From Mesorhizobium_B sp035998495 (lineage in GTDB: Bacteria; Pseudomonadota; Alphaproteobacteria; Rhizobiales; Rhizobiaceae), in the NCBI GenBank assembly GCA_035998495.1, contig DASYHP010000064.1, forward strand, positions 1 to 64,000: DNA of 64,000 bases. The letters run 5' to 3'. The position numbers and the translations under genes are program-made. This document shows, piece by piece, positions 9,134 to 16,927 of this stretch. Under the pieces are notes generated by a model. The model was given only the letters and a program-made list of their open reading frames with translations, was not told where the DNA came from and did not search any database. The stretch's first letter is position 1, and each line of letters begins with the position of its first letter.

Positions 9134-9233
9134 GAGTCCACTTGACTCCGGCGAGAGTCCAAGCGGGTGATTCGCGACTCAACGAGACTCAAGGCAGAGT
9201 CGTTCCGAGTCAGACGCCGAGTCCTGAAGATTC
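9134..9233. repeat. Helically phased array of ten GANTC sites upstream of ku
   Basis: GANTC occurs at 9134, 9144, 9155, 9169, 9176, 9186, 9197, 9207, 9219 and 9229 (five GAGTC, three GACTC, two GATTC). All except 9169 fall within one base of a lattice starting at 9134 with a 10.5-base period, one DNA turn. The empty lattice point near 9165 holds a degenerate GGGTG. GANTC is the target of the CcrM adenine methyltransferase of alphaproteobacteria. Flanking bases differ between units, so this is not a simple tandem duplication. The array covers the ku promoter region; its function is unknown. Confidence 0.85.
9181..9206 (-). promoter_or_regulatory. EcfG/RpoE2-type general stress promoter of the ku operon
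   Basis: The minus strand reads GGAAC (plus 9202-9206), 17 bases, then CGTT (plus 9181-9184). This equals the GGAAC-N16/17-CGTT consensus of EcfG-family sigma factors in Hyphomicrobiales. Transcription would start near 9175, giving a leader of about 70 bases before the ku ATG. Both boxes fall in linkers of the GANTC array: GGAAC exactly fills the gap 9202-9206 and CGTT lies in the gap 9181-9185. In Sinorhizobium some ku/ligD genes are known to be under RpoE2 control, which fits. No sigma-factor gene is in the window. Confidence 0.6.
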
Positions 9234-9489
9234 AGATACTGTTAGGAATTCTTGACGGTGCGGGGAGAAGCGGCCAGCCGGGCGGCGGCACTCGCGCGGC
9301 CAAGCGTCGCGCGACAAGTTAGAACTGCCGAGATGCGCGAAGGAGAGGACGCCCAATCGCCCAAAACGCGCACAGGCGATCCCCAAGATATGCACAGGAA
9401 CTTACGCTGGACGTTCAGCGAACATCCACGACGAGCTGTGGGTGGGCGCTCGCAGGAGCGTTCTCGGACTGCCGCCCCGCTGGAGGTCT
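9234..9489. other. Non-coding stretch between GANTC array and terminator
   Basis: No credible gene. Short open frames on both strands lack start signals and protein-like composition. I see no tRNA, no repeat and no clear rightward promoter. Confidence 0.5.
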
Positions 9490-9520
9490 AGGCAGGCGCC
9501 GCTGTTTTCGGCGCCTGCCT
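9490..9520 (-). terminator. Strong hairpin downstream of the L,D-transpeptidase
   Basis: AGGCAGGCGCC (9490-9500) pairs perfectly with GGCGCCTGCCT (9510-9520) around a 9-base loop, giving an 11-bp GC-rich stem. It lies about 50 bases after the L,D-transpeptidase stop. No T-run follows, so termination efficiency is uncertain. Confidence 0.6.
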
Positions 9521-9568
9521 CCATTCCATCCGTTGCTCTTCAACTCCGCGAAAACGGAGCTCGGCTTC

Positions 9569-11404
9569 CTATTCCTGGAACTCCACCGCCACGCCTTCCT
9601 TGACCAGGGCGGCGAGTTCGGCGGCGTCCCAGTTGGTCAGGCGTACGCAGCCGTGGGACTCGGCCTTGCCGATGCGCGAGGGCTCGGGCGTGCCGTGGAT
9701 GCCGTAGGTGGGCTTGGAAAGCGCGATCCAGATCGAGCCCACGGGGCCGTTGGGGCCGGGCGGGATGGTCAGGATCTGGTCGTTCTCGCCCTGCTTGAAG
9801 TTCACCTTCGGGTTGTAGGTGTATTCCGGGTTGAAGGCGATGCGCTTCACCGTGTGGCTGCCGCTCGGGCTGGGCGTGTCGGGCGAGCCGATCGTGGCGG
9901 GATAGGCGACGACGAGCTTGCCCGCGGCGTCATAGGCGCGGACCTGCTTGATCGTCTTGTCGGCCACGATGCGGGCGACCTCGCCCCCCTTGGCCGCGCC
10001 CACATTGGCGACGCGGATGGTGGTGCCCGGCCGGGTGAAGTTGGCCTCCGGGTTCAACGCCTTGAGATAGGCCTCGTCCATGTGGAAGCGCTCGGCGAGC
10101 ATTTCCGACACCGTGGTGAAGCCCAGCCGCTCCAGCTTGGCCTTCTCGCCATAGTCGGCCGGCACGGAGGCGACGAACGGCCCGGCCGCGTCCTCGGGCG
10201 TGATCGTGTATTCGGTGAAGGCCGGCCCGCCCGTGGCTTGAAGCGCGGCTTCGATGGCGTCGCGATCGGTGGATTTGAGGTTCTGGCCGGTGATGGCGTT
10301 GTAGGCCTGGATCCCCTTGTCCACATTGGAGCCGAAGCGGCCGTCGATCACGCCGGGCGAGGCGCCCACGCGGTCGAGCAGCACCTGGAGCGCGGCCACC
10401 TCCTCGCGCACGCCGCCCGCGGGCACCGGCGCTTCGAGCGCGGGCTCGGCGGCGTCGGGCGCGGTGGCGGCCACCTCCGTTTCGGGCTGCGGCGGCGCGA
10501 CCTCGACGCCCGGCTCGGCCGGCACGGCGCCGACCGCGCCTCCGTCGAGGGGCTCCTGTTCGAGCGGAACCGTGCGGACGCGGCCCGGCTCGCGGGGCGC
10601 CCGGCGCACGACCGGCTTCTCCTCGGGCGTCACGACCGACGGCTCGTCCGCATCGGGCGCGACGGCCGCGGTTTCCTCTTGGGCCGGCTTGCGCTTGGGC
10701 GGCTGGGCGGTCAGGACATCGTCGAGCGGCTCGCGCTCGATCTCGCGCTCGGCCTGCTGCTGTTCTTCCTCTTCCGCGCGCTCACGCTCGGCCTGGCGAC
10801 GCTCCTCGCGCTCGCGACGGCGCTCGGCGGCGCGCTGCTCGTCCTCACGCTCGCGCTCGGCGGCGCGCTGCTCCTCCTGCTCGCGCTGGCGCTCGGCCTG
10901 GCGGCGCTCCTCGCGTTCGCGGCGGCGTTCGGCGGCGCGCTGCTCCTCCTGTTGGCGCGCGCGTTCGGCCTCGCGGCGTTCCTCGGCGCGGCGGCGCGCG
11001 GCGGCGCCTTGCTCGGCCGGGCTCGAATCCTTGGGCGCGATCACGATGACGCGCTCATTGCCGCGGCGTTCCTCGTAGATCTCGACCTCCTCGTCGCCGA
11101 GGAACTCCTCGTTGAGCACGGGAACCTCCTCGCGCAGCTCGCGCCGGCGCTGGGCGCGGCGCTCGGCGGGCGCGCGAAGCACGCGGCGCGGCGGCTCCAC
11201 CGCGATCACCTCGCCGGTGCGCGAATCGAGGATGATGCGGTTGCCGCGGTCGTCGAAGAAAATCTCGACGTCGCCGCTCTGGGCGAGAAGCGGGCCGGCC
11301 GGCGCGGCGCGGCGGCTGGGCTCGGCCTCGCCAAACGCGGCGAGCGCGGGAGCGGCCGTGCCGGCGAGAAGGGCGGCGGGAAGAACGAAGCGCAGGATCT
11401 TCAA
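9569..11404 (-). CDS. Secreted L,D-transpeptidase (YkuD) with peptidoglycan-binding and charged coiled region
   Basis: About 611 residues. The proposed start is TTG at 11404, giving LKILRFVLPAALLAGTAAPALA, a clean signal peptide, with GGGG upstream; the longer in-frame ATG at 11527 would bury that signal. Next come a region (about 60-130) with acidic YEE-type patches, a long Arg/Glu/Gln-rich segment (about 120-235) made of imperfect AERRREREERRQ-like repeats, Pro/Glu-rich linkers, a peptidoglycan-binding module (LQVLLDRVG...IDGRFGSNVDKGIQAY), and the YkuD domain with HGT (His570) and SHGCVR (catalytic Cys586). The enzyme forms 3-3 cross-links or attaches proteins to peptidoglycan, activities important for polar-growing Hyphomicrobiales. 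A CtrA-like box lies about 140 bases upstream. Confidence 0.88.
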   Translation of the reverse strand: MKILRFVLPAALLAGTAAPALAAFGEAEPSRRAAPAGPLLAQSGDVEIFFDDRGNRIILDSRTGEVIAVEPPRRVLRAPAERRAQRRRELREEVPVLNEEFLGDEEVEIYEERRGNERVIVIAPKDSSPAEQGAAARRRAEERREAERARQQEEQRAAERRREREERRQAERQREQEEQRAAEREREDEQRAAERRREREERRQAERERAEEEEQQQAEREIEREPLDDVLTAQPPKRKPAQEETAAVAPDADEPSVVTPEEKPVVRRAPREPGRVRTVPLEQEPLDGGAVGAVPAEPGVEVAPPQPETEVAATAPDAAEPALEAPVPAGGVREEVAALQVLLDRVGASPGVIDGRFGSNVDKGIQAYNAITGQNLKSTDRDAIEAALQATGGPAFTEYTITPEDAAGPFVASVPADYGEKAKLERLGFTTVSEMLAERFHMDEAYLKALNPEANFTRPGTTIRVANVGAAKGGEVARIVADKTIKQVRAYDAAGKLVVAYPATIGSPDTPSPSGSHTVKRIAFNPEYTYNPKVNFKQGENDQILTIPPGPNGPVGSIWIALSKPTYGIHGTPEPSRIGKAESHGCVRLTNWDAAELAALVKEGVAVEFQE

Positions 11405-11515
11405 GGCGGTTGTCCCCCTTTTCGGCAGAGTGCTCGCCCCAAAAACGAAGCGGAGGCGGCAAGGTTCGATCATTCCTATCATTTTGAAGGATCGACGATG
11501 AACCGGGCATGAAAA

Positions 11516-11540
11516 TGGCCGCCCCACAAGGGGGCGGCCA
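11516..11540 (-). terminator. Rho-independent terminator of clpB
   Basis: TGGCCGCCCC (11516-11525) pairs with GGGGCGGCCA (11531-11540) around ACAAG. On the minus strand the stem is followed by TTTTC. It lies about 25 bases after the clpB stop. Confidence 0.75.
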
Positions 11541-11543
11541 CGG

Positions 11544-11558
11544 TTAACAACGGCTTAA
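11544..11558. promoter_or_regulatory. CtrA-type box TTAA-N7-TTAA
   Basis: TTAA (11544-11547), seven bases, then TTAA (11555-11558): the full binding motif of the alphaproteobacterial cell-cycle regulator CtrA. It lies between the clpB stop and the clpB terminator, about 140 bases upstream of the L,D-transpeptidase start. TTAA is rare in this GC-rich DNA, so a chance pair at this spacing is unlikely, but activity is unproven. Confidence 0.45.
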
Positions 11559-11564
11559 GGGCGC

Positions 11565-14180
11565 TCACGCGGCGGCCCGCGCCTCCTCGGCCGCGCCCAT
11601 CGCCTGGCGGGGGCGGAAGTTGAGGCGGTCGGAGCCGGCGGTGACCTTGACCGTCGCGCCGTCGAGGATCTCGCCCATCAGGATCTTCTCCGCGAGCGGG
11701 TCCTGCAGCTCCTTCTGGATCACGCGCTTCAAGGGCCGCGCGCCGTAGGCGGGGTCAAAACCCTTGTTCGCGAGCCACTGCACGGCCTCCTCGTCGAGAT
11801 CGATCGTGATCTTGCGCTCGGCGAGCAGCGTTTCGAGCCGCCCGAGCTGGATGCGCACGATCTCGCCCATGTCCTGGCGGCGCAGGCGGTGGAACAGGAT
11901 CACCTCGTCCACGCGGTTCAGGAACTCGGGCCGGAAGGAGGCGCGCACCACGCCCATGACAGCATCGCGCGCGGCGTCCACGTCCTGATCCTCGCCCAAG
12001 GCGACGAGATATTCGGCGCCCAGGTTCGAGGTCATGATGATGAGCGTGTTGCGGAAGTCCACCGTGCGGCCCTGGCCGTCGGTGAGCCGCCCATCGTCGA
12101 GCACCTGGAGGAGCACGTTGAAGACGTCCGGGTGCGCCTTCTCGATCTCGTCGAACAGCACGACCTGGTAAGGCCGGCGGCGGACGGCCTCGGTCAGCGC
12201 GCCGCCCTCCTCGTAGCCGACATAACCGGGAGGCGCGCCGATGAGCCGGGCCACCGAATGCTTCTCCATATATTCCGACATGTCGAGCCGCACCATCGCC
12301 GTCTCGTCGTCGAACAGGAAGTTCGCGAGCGCCTTGGTGAGCTCGGTCTTGCCGACACCCGTGGGGCCCAGGAACATGAAGGAGCCGATGGGGCGGTTGG
12401 GGTCCTGAAGCCCGGCGCGCGCTCGGCGCACGGCCTTCGAGACCGCCTGCACGGCCTCGCCCTGGCCCACGACCCTCCTGGCGAGTTCGTCCTCCATGCG
12501 GAGCAGTTTTTCGCGCTGGCCCTCAAGCATCTTGTCCACGGGGATGCCGGTCCAGCGGGACACGACATGCGCGACATGGTCGGGCGTCACGGTCTCCTCG
12601 ACCATGCCGCCCTGCCCGTCCTGGGCCTCGGCCGCGACGAGCTTCTTCTCCAGCTCCGGGATGCGGCCATAGGCCAGCTCGCCGGCGCGCTGGAACTCGC
12701 CCCGGCGCTGGGCGATCGCCAGCTCATTGCGGGCCTCGTCGAGCTGGCCCTTGAGCTCGGCCGCCTCGCCGAGCTTGGCCTTCTCGGCCTGCCACTTGGC
12801 GGTCAGCGCGTCGGACTCCTCTTCGAGGCCGGCCAGCTCGCGCTCCAGCCGCTGGAGCCGGTCCTTGGAGGCCTCGTCCTTTTCGACCTTGAGCGCTTCG
12901 CGCTCGATCTTGAGCTGCATGATGCGGCGGTCGATCTCGTCCAGCGCTTCGGGCTTGGAATCGACCTGCATCCGGAGGCGCGAGGCGGCCTCATCGACAA
13001 GGTCGATGGCCTTGTCGGGCAAGAAGCGGTCGGTGATGTAGCGGTTGCCGAGCGCCGCGGCGGCGACCAGCGCGGAGTCGGCGATGCGCACCTTGTGGTG
13101 CTGCTCGTATTTCTCCTTGAGCCCGCGCAGGATGGACACGGTGTCCTCCACCGTCGGCTCGTTCACGAACACCGGCTGGAAGCGCCGCGCCAGCGCCGCG
13201 TCCTTCTCCACATGCTTGCGGTATTCGTCGAGCGTGGTGGCGCCCACGCAGTGCAGTTCGCCGCGGGCGAGCGCGGGCTTCAAGAGGTTCGAGGCGTCCA
13301 TCGCGCCATCGGCCTTGCCGGCGCCGACCAGCGTGTGCATCTCGTCGATGAAGAGGATGACCTCGCCCTCGGCCGACGTGACCTCGTTGAGCACGGATTT
13401 GAGGCGCTCCTCGAATTCGCCGCGATATTTCGCGCCGGCGATCAGCGCGCCCATGTCGAGCGCCATCAGCCGCTTGTCCTTCAGCGATTCCGGCACGTCG
13501 CCGTTGACGATGCGCAGCGCGAGGCCTTCTGCGATGGCGGTCTTGCCGACGCCCGGCTCGCCGATCAGCACGGGGTTGTTCTTGGTGCGCCGCGACAGCA
13601 CCTGGATGGTGCGGCGGATTTCGTCGTCGCGGCCGATCACGGGGTCGAGTTTTCCCGCGCGCGCGTCGGCGGTCAGGTCGCGGGCGTATTTCTTCAGCGC
13701 GTCATACGCGCCTTCCGCGCCCGCCGAGTCGGCCGTGCGGCCCTTGCGGATGTCGTTGATCGCGGCGTTGAGCCCCTGCGCGGTGACGCCGGCCTTGGCG
13801 AGGATGTCCGCCGTCTTGGCCGATTTCTCCACCGCCAGCGCGGTCAGCAGGCGCTCGACGGTGACGAAGCTGTCGCCGGCCTTCTTCGCGAGTTCTTCGG
13901 CGATCGAGAACACTTTCGCGAGCGGCTGCGCAAGGTAGAGTTGGCCACTGCCGCCCTCGACCTTGGGCAGGGCGTTGAGCGCGCTTTCCACGCCCAGGCG
14001 GACCGCCTTGGCGTCGCCGCCGGCGCGCTCGATGAGGCCGGCCGCAAGGCCTTCCTCGTCGTCCACGAGCACTTTCAGGAGATGCTCGGGCGTGAACTGC
14101 TGATGGCTTTTCGCGAGCGCCGCGGTCTGGGCCGACTGGATGAAGCCGCGCACGCGTTCGGAATATTTCTCGATGTTCAT
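11565..14180 (-). CDS. clpB: ClpB disaggregase, AAA+ chaperone
   Basis: 871-residue cytoplasmic hexameric ATPase that extracts polypeptides from aggregates together with DnaK. Domains in order: Clp_N repeats (1-145), first AAA module with Walker A GEPGVGKT (207-214) and Walker B VILFIDEMH, a coiled M-domain (about 405-525) that distinguishes ClpB from ClpA/ClpC, and a second AAA module with GPTGVGKTEL and VVLFDEIEKAH. The start at 14180 (MNIEKYSERVRGF) matches the family N-terminus and has GGGGAGA upstream; an in-frame ATG 29 codons earlier gives an implausible tail. A heat-shock-type promoter precedes it. Confidence 0.97.
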   Translation of the reverse strand: MNIEKYSERVRGFIQSAQTAALAKSHQQFTPEHLLKVLVDDEEGLAAGLIERAGGDAKAVRLGVESALNALPKVEGGSGQLYLAQPLAKVFSIAEELAKKAGDSFVTVERLLTALAVEKSAKTADILAKAGVTAQGLNAAINDIRKGRTADSAGAEGAYDALKKYARDLTADARAGKLDPVIGRDDEIRRTIQVLSRRTKNNPVLIGEPGVGKTAIAEGLALRIVNGDVPESLKDKRLMALDMGALIAGAKYRGEFEERLKSVLNEVTSAEGEVILFIDEMHTLVGAGKADGAMDASNLLKPALARGELHCVGATTLDEYRKHVEKDAALARRFQPVFVNEPTVEDTVSILRGLKEKYEQHHKVRIADSALVAAAALGNRYITDRFLPDKAIDLVDEAASRLRMQVDSKPEALDEIDRRIMQLKIEREALKVEKDEASKDRLQRLERELAGLEEESDALTAKWQAEKAKLGEAAELKGQLDEARNELAIAQRRGEFQRAGELAYGRIPELEKKLVAAEAQDGQGGMVEETVTPDHVAHVVSRWTGIPVDKMLEGQREKLLRMEDELARRVVGQGEAVQAVSKAVRRARAGLQDPNRPIGSFMFLGPTGVGKTELTKALANFLFDDETAMVRLDMSEYMEKHSVARLIGAPPGYVGYEEGGALTEAVRRRPYQVVLFDEIEKAHPDVFNVLLQVLDDGRLTDGQGRTVDFRNTLIIMTSNLGAEYLVALGEDQDVDAARDAVMGVVRASFRPEFLNRVDEVILFHRLRRQDMGEIVRIQLGRLETLLAERKITIDLDEEAVQWLANKGFDPAYGARPLKRVIQKELQDPLAEKILMGEILDGATVKVTAGSDRLNFRPRQAMGAAEEARAAA

Positions 14181-14271
14181 TCTGTCTCCCCTTTCGCACC
14201 CGGCCCGATTGCGGCGCCGGACGGACAATTGGCGACGGCCCGCTTGCATGAAGCCGGGCCTGATCACGAAA

Positions 14272-14302
14272 CAATATGGGAAGGAGGATTTGGCGACTCA
14301 AG
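14272..14302 (-). promoter_or_regulatory. RpoH (sigma-32)-type promoter of clpB
   Basis: The minus strand has CTTGAG (plus 14297-14302), 16 bases, then CCCATATTG (plus 14272-14280). This resembles alphaproteobacterial RpoH promoters (CTTG...CCCATAT). It lies about 90 bases upstream of the clpB ATG, as expected for a heat-shock gene. Confidence 0.5.
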
Positions 14303-14448
14303 CGTGGGCAGCGCGGTTCCGGCGCGACGCACGCGGCCTCACCAGAAGCCAAGCCCCAGCAGCAAGCCCCAGCAGAAAGCCGGCGGCGCGCCTCCTTGAC
14401 GTCGCCGCCCAGGCGCTACCTTCACAGGGGCAAACGCGGGAAGCTCAG

Positions 14449-14637
14449 ATGGCCCATGACGACAGAGGTGGCAGCGCACGCCGCAACAACATCTGGATCT
14501 TGATCGCGATCGCCGGTTTCCTCGTGCTGTTCGGGATCTGGTTCTTCTCGTCCATGGACAACGTGCCGCCGGAGCCGGGGCCCACGCCTGCGGACGGGAG
14601 CCGCGCTCCCGAGGCGCCAGCCACGCTGGAGCAATAG
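14449..14637 (+). CDS. Small single-span membrane protein
   Basis: 62 residues. A short charged N-terminus (MAHDDRGGSARRNN) is followed by a hydrophobic helix (about 15-34, IWILIAIAGFLVLFGIWFF) and a Pro/Glu/Ala-rich tail, probably outside the cytoplasm. GGGAAG lies about 8 bases before the ATG. It is divergent from clpB and convergent with the DUF4167 gene. I do not recognise a family; the composition argues for a real gene. Confidence 0.6.
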   Translation: MAHDDRGGSARRNNIWILIAIAGFLVLFGIWFFSSMDNVPPEPGPTPADGSRAPEAPATLEQ

Positions 14638-14658
14638 CCGGGCCGCCGGCACGAAAAA

Positions 14659-14680
14659 GGCGGAGCGTTGCGGCTCCGCC
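14659..14680 (-). terminator. Rho-independent terminator of the DUF4167 gene
   Basis: GGCGGAGC (14659-14666) pairs with GCTCCGCC (14673-14680) around a 6-base loop. On the minus strand the stem is followed by TTTTTCG. It lies about 40 bases beyond the DUF4167 stop and sits between two convergent genes. Confidence 0.8.
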
Positions 14681-14716
14681 TCCCAGGTTCGTTCCCGGTC
14701 TGACTGGACGTGTGCC

Positions 14717-15685
14717 TCAGCCCTCGGCAGGCGTCAGCTCACTTCCCGAAGAGCCTTCCGAAGCGTCACCTTGTTCCACCGCCGCGGCGATCGCGGCGGG
14801 GTTGCGGGCGTCCTCGCCTTCAGGACGACTGCGCGGCCGGCGCGGGCGGCGCGGGCGGCGCGTCTCGCCTTCGGCCGTACCATCGGCGGCGGCATGCACA
14901 CCACCGTTCAAGGCAGGCTCGACGGGCGCGACGGGCGCATCGCCGTTGAGCGGGGGCACGGCCAGCGCGCGCTCGGCAGCGGGCTGGGAGGCGTCGGCTT
15001 GGCCGGGGGCTGCAGGCGCAACCGCGTCGGGCTGGCGGTTGAAGTCGCGCTCCCCATTGCGGTCGCGCCGCTCATGACGGTCCTGCCGATCGCCCCGGTT
15101 CTCGCGGTCGAAGCGCTCGGGCCGATCGCCGCGCGGGCCGTTGAAGCCGCGTTCACGATTGTCGCCGCGGTTCTCGTTGCGCTCGCGTCCGTCGCCACCC
15201 TGACCCCGGTTGTCGCTGCGATCGCCGCTCTGACCGTTCCGGCCATCGGCTCGATTGTCGCCGCGCTGTTCGTGACGGTCGCGACCTTCGCCGTTCTGGT
15301 TGCCGCGGTTCTCACCGCCTTGATGCTGCGGCGGCATGCCAAAGGACGGCGGGTCGAACTCGTCGCGCTCCTCGTCGAACTCGTCCTCGTCGCCGCGCTC
15401 AGAGAACTGCTGGATCGGCATCTGCGCCTGGGCGGCCGCGATGATGCGGTTGTAGTGCTCGGCGTGCTGGAGATAGTTCTCGGCGATCACGCGGTCGCCC
15501 GAACTCATGGCGTCGCGGGCCAGCGTCGTGTATTTCTCGGCGATCTGCTGGGCGGAGCCGCGGATCTTCACGTCCGGGCCGTTGCTTTCATAGGAGCGCG
15601 TGAGGGGGTTTGGCCCCTTGCGGTTGTTATTATTGTTGTTGTTGTTGCGCCCGCGCATGCGCCTGTTCTGCTGTTGTGGCCTCAT
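14717..15685 (-). CDS. DUF4167 protein with low-complexity Arg/Asn/Gly tail
   Basis: 322 residues starting at MRPQQQNRRMRGR. A run of eight asparagines (about 14-21) precedes the conserved DUF4167 core (about 22-95), which contains NPLTRSYESNGPDVKIRGSA and ALDAMSSGD-like / AENYLQHAEHYNR helices. The rest is disordered and dominated by Arg, Asn, Asp and Gly, with RGDNR/GDR-type repeats resembling RGG RNA-binding tails. The family is restricted mainly to alphaproteobacteria and sits between clpB and prmC-prfA in many genomes. RNA or ribosome association is an inference from composition and neighbourhood. The start is well defined because upstream codons look non-coding. Confidence 0.85.
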   Translation of the reverse strand: MRPQQQNRRMRGRNNNNNNNNRKGPNPLTRSYESNGPDVKIRGSAQQIAEKYTTLARDAMSSGDRVIAENYLQHAEHYNRIIAAAQAQMPIQQFSERGDEDEFDEERDEFDPPSFGMPPQHQGGENRGNQNGEGRDRHEQRGDNRADGRNGQSGDRSDNRGQGGDGRERNENRGDNRERGFNGPRGDRPERFDRENRGDRQDRHERRDRNGERDFNRQPDAVAPAAPGQADASQPAAERALAVPPLNGDAPVAPVEPALNGGVHAAADGTAEGETRRPRRPRRPRSRPEGEDARNPAAIAAAVEQGDASEGSSGSELTPAEG

Positions 15686-16026
15686 ACCGATCTCTTTACG
15701 CCTAATCCAAAGGGTGCTGACGCATGGCCGCCGACGGGAACGGGGGTCAGGGCGCCGTTCCGGTCCGTTCTTGGCTTCAAGCCTCCCGCGCGGCCATCGC
15801 ATGGCCCGCGAGCTTGGTCCCGCTCAACTCTCGAGTCTCAGCCGGAAAACCCTCAAGAAGCTGGGTCACCCGCGACATCAAGCGAGAAACAACAGGGCAG
15901 CCTGTTTCCGAAGAGCCGGTTGGACCAGGAGCACTGCCTGCTTCATTCGATCCGGCTCCAAAACCCTAGCGGCAATCCCGCTCCCTGCCAAGCGCTTTAA
16001 TCCCAAGAAAATCAAGCCATACAGTC
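15686..16026. other. Intergenic region upstream of the DUF4167 gene
   Basis: About 340 bases between the prmC stop and the DUF4167 start, both leftward. Open frames on the plus strand have no protein character. It presumably holds the DUF4167 promoter, but I cannot point to a convincing -35/-10 pair. Confidence 0.5.
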
Positions 16027-16926
16027 TCACGCAAGCCCTGGCGCGGCGGTTTTCCCGGAAAACACCAGCGCCCGGTCGCGGCCGCCCAAGTCCCGAGCCG
16101 CCGCGGTCAGCGTGAACCCGAAGCTCTCGAAAATCGCCTCGACCGCCGCCTTCTGCGCGGCGCCGATCTCAACCGCCACGCCGCCATCGGGTTCCAGGAA
16201 CCGCCCGGCGTCGCGGGCGATGACGCGATAGGCGTCCAGTCCATCCGGTCCGCCGAACAGCGCCAAATCGGGGTCGAAACGGGCGACCTCCGGCGCGAGC
16301 GCCGCCTTCTCGCTCCCGGAGATATAGGGAGGGTTTGCGACAATCCAATGGCAGCGCCCGGCGACCGAGCCGAACCAGTCGGACCGGAGCGTCTTGAAGC
16401 GGCCGTCAAGGCCCAGCGCCCAAGCGTTCTCGTCAGCCGTTCGGAGCGCCTCCTCGGAGAGGTCCACGCCGGTGGCCACGGCGCGCGGCTCCTGCGAGAT
16501 GAGCGCCAGCGCGATCGCGCCCGTGCCCGTGCCGAGGTCGAGGATGCGGCAGACGCCGACCCGGTCGGCCGTTTCGCGGATGAAGGGCAGCACGGCGTCC
16601 ACCAGGGCTTCGGTGTCGGGCCGCGGCTCGAGCGTCGCGGGCGAGAGCTTCAGCTTGAGCCCGTAGAACTCGCGCCAGCCCAGGATGCGGTGGACGGGCT
16701 CGCCGCCCAGGCGTCGCTTCAGCATGGCGGCGATTGTCTTGGCCGCCGACGCGTCGAGCGGGCGCTCGGGGCCCAGGAGGATCGCCTCGCGCGACACGCC
16801 CGCGCCCTCGGCCACGAGCAACCTTGCGTCGAGCGCCGGGTCGGCCACGCCGGCCGCGGCAAGCGCGGCGCGCGCCTGGCGCAGGGCTTCGCCGAGGGTG
16901 GAAGCGGCCAATGGAGGCTCGGCCAT
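16027..16926 (-). CDS. prmC: Release factor glutamine methyltransferase PrmC
   Basis: 299 residues. It N5-methylates the glutamine of the GGQ motif of release factors, using S-adenosylmethionine. A PrmC N-terminal helical domain (1-75) carries LGGEPVHRILGWREFYGL; the methyltransferase fold has LDLGTGTGAIAL (129-140) and the substrate-binding NPPY motif (198-201). It starts one base after the prfA stop, so enzyme and substrate are co-translated. The end GKTAAPGLA is a normal variable tail. Confidence 0.96.
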   Translation of the reverse strand: MAEPPLAASTLGEALRQARAALAAAGVADPALDARLLVAEGAGVSREAILLGPERPLDASAAKTIAAMLKRRLGGEPVHRILGWREFYGLKLKLSPATLEPRPDTEALVDAVLPFIRETADRVGVCRILDLGTGTGAIALALISQEPRAVATGVDLSEEALRTADENAWALGLDGRFKTLRSDWFGSVAGRCHWIVANPPYISGSEKAALAPEVARFDPDLALFGGPDGLDAYRVIARDAGRFLEPDGGVAVEIGAAQKAAVEAIFESFGFTLTAAARDLGGRDRALVFSGKTAAPGLA

Positions 16927-16927
16927 C

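Noticed and set aside
9134..9233. GANTC array considered as a CRISPR array
   Set aside because: The repeated unit is only 5 bases, at about 10-base spacing; no 25-40 base repeats, no spacers and no cas genes.
9252..9491. 79-codon plus-strand frame after the GANTC array
   Set aside because: Arg/Ala/Pro-rich composition, no ribosome-binding site, ends inside a terminator stem.
9533..11512. 659-codon plus-strand frame opposite the L,D-transpeptidase
   Set aside because: Leu/Ala/Gly-rich antisense of the charged repeat region; no start signal or family features.
11889..14399. 836-codon plus-strand frame opposite clpB
   Set aside because: Shadow of clpB in the antisense frame, His/Arg-rich without domains.
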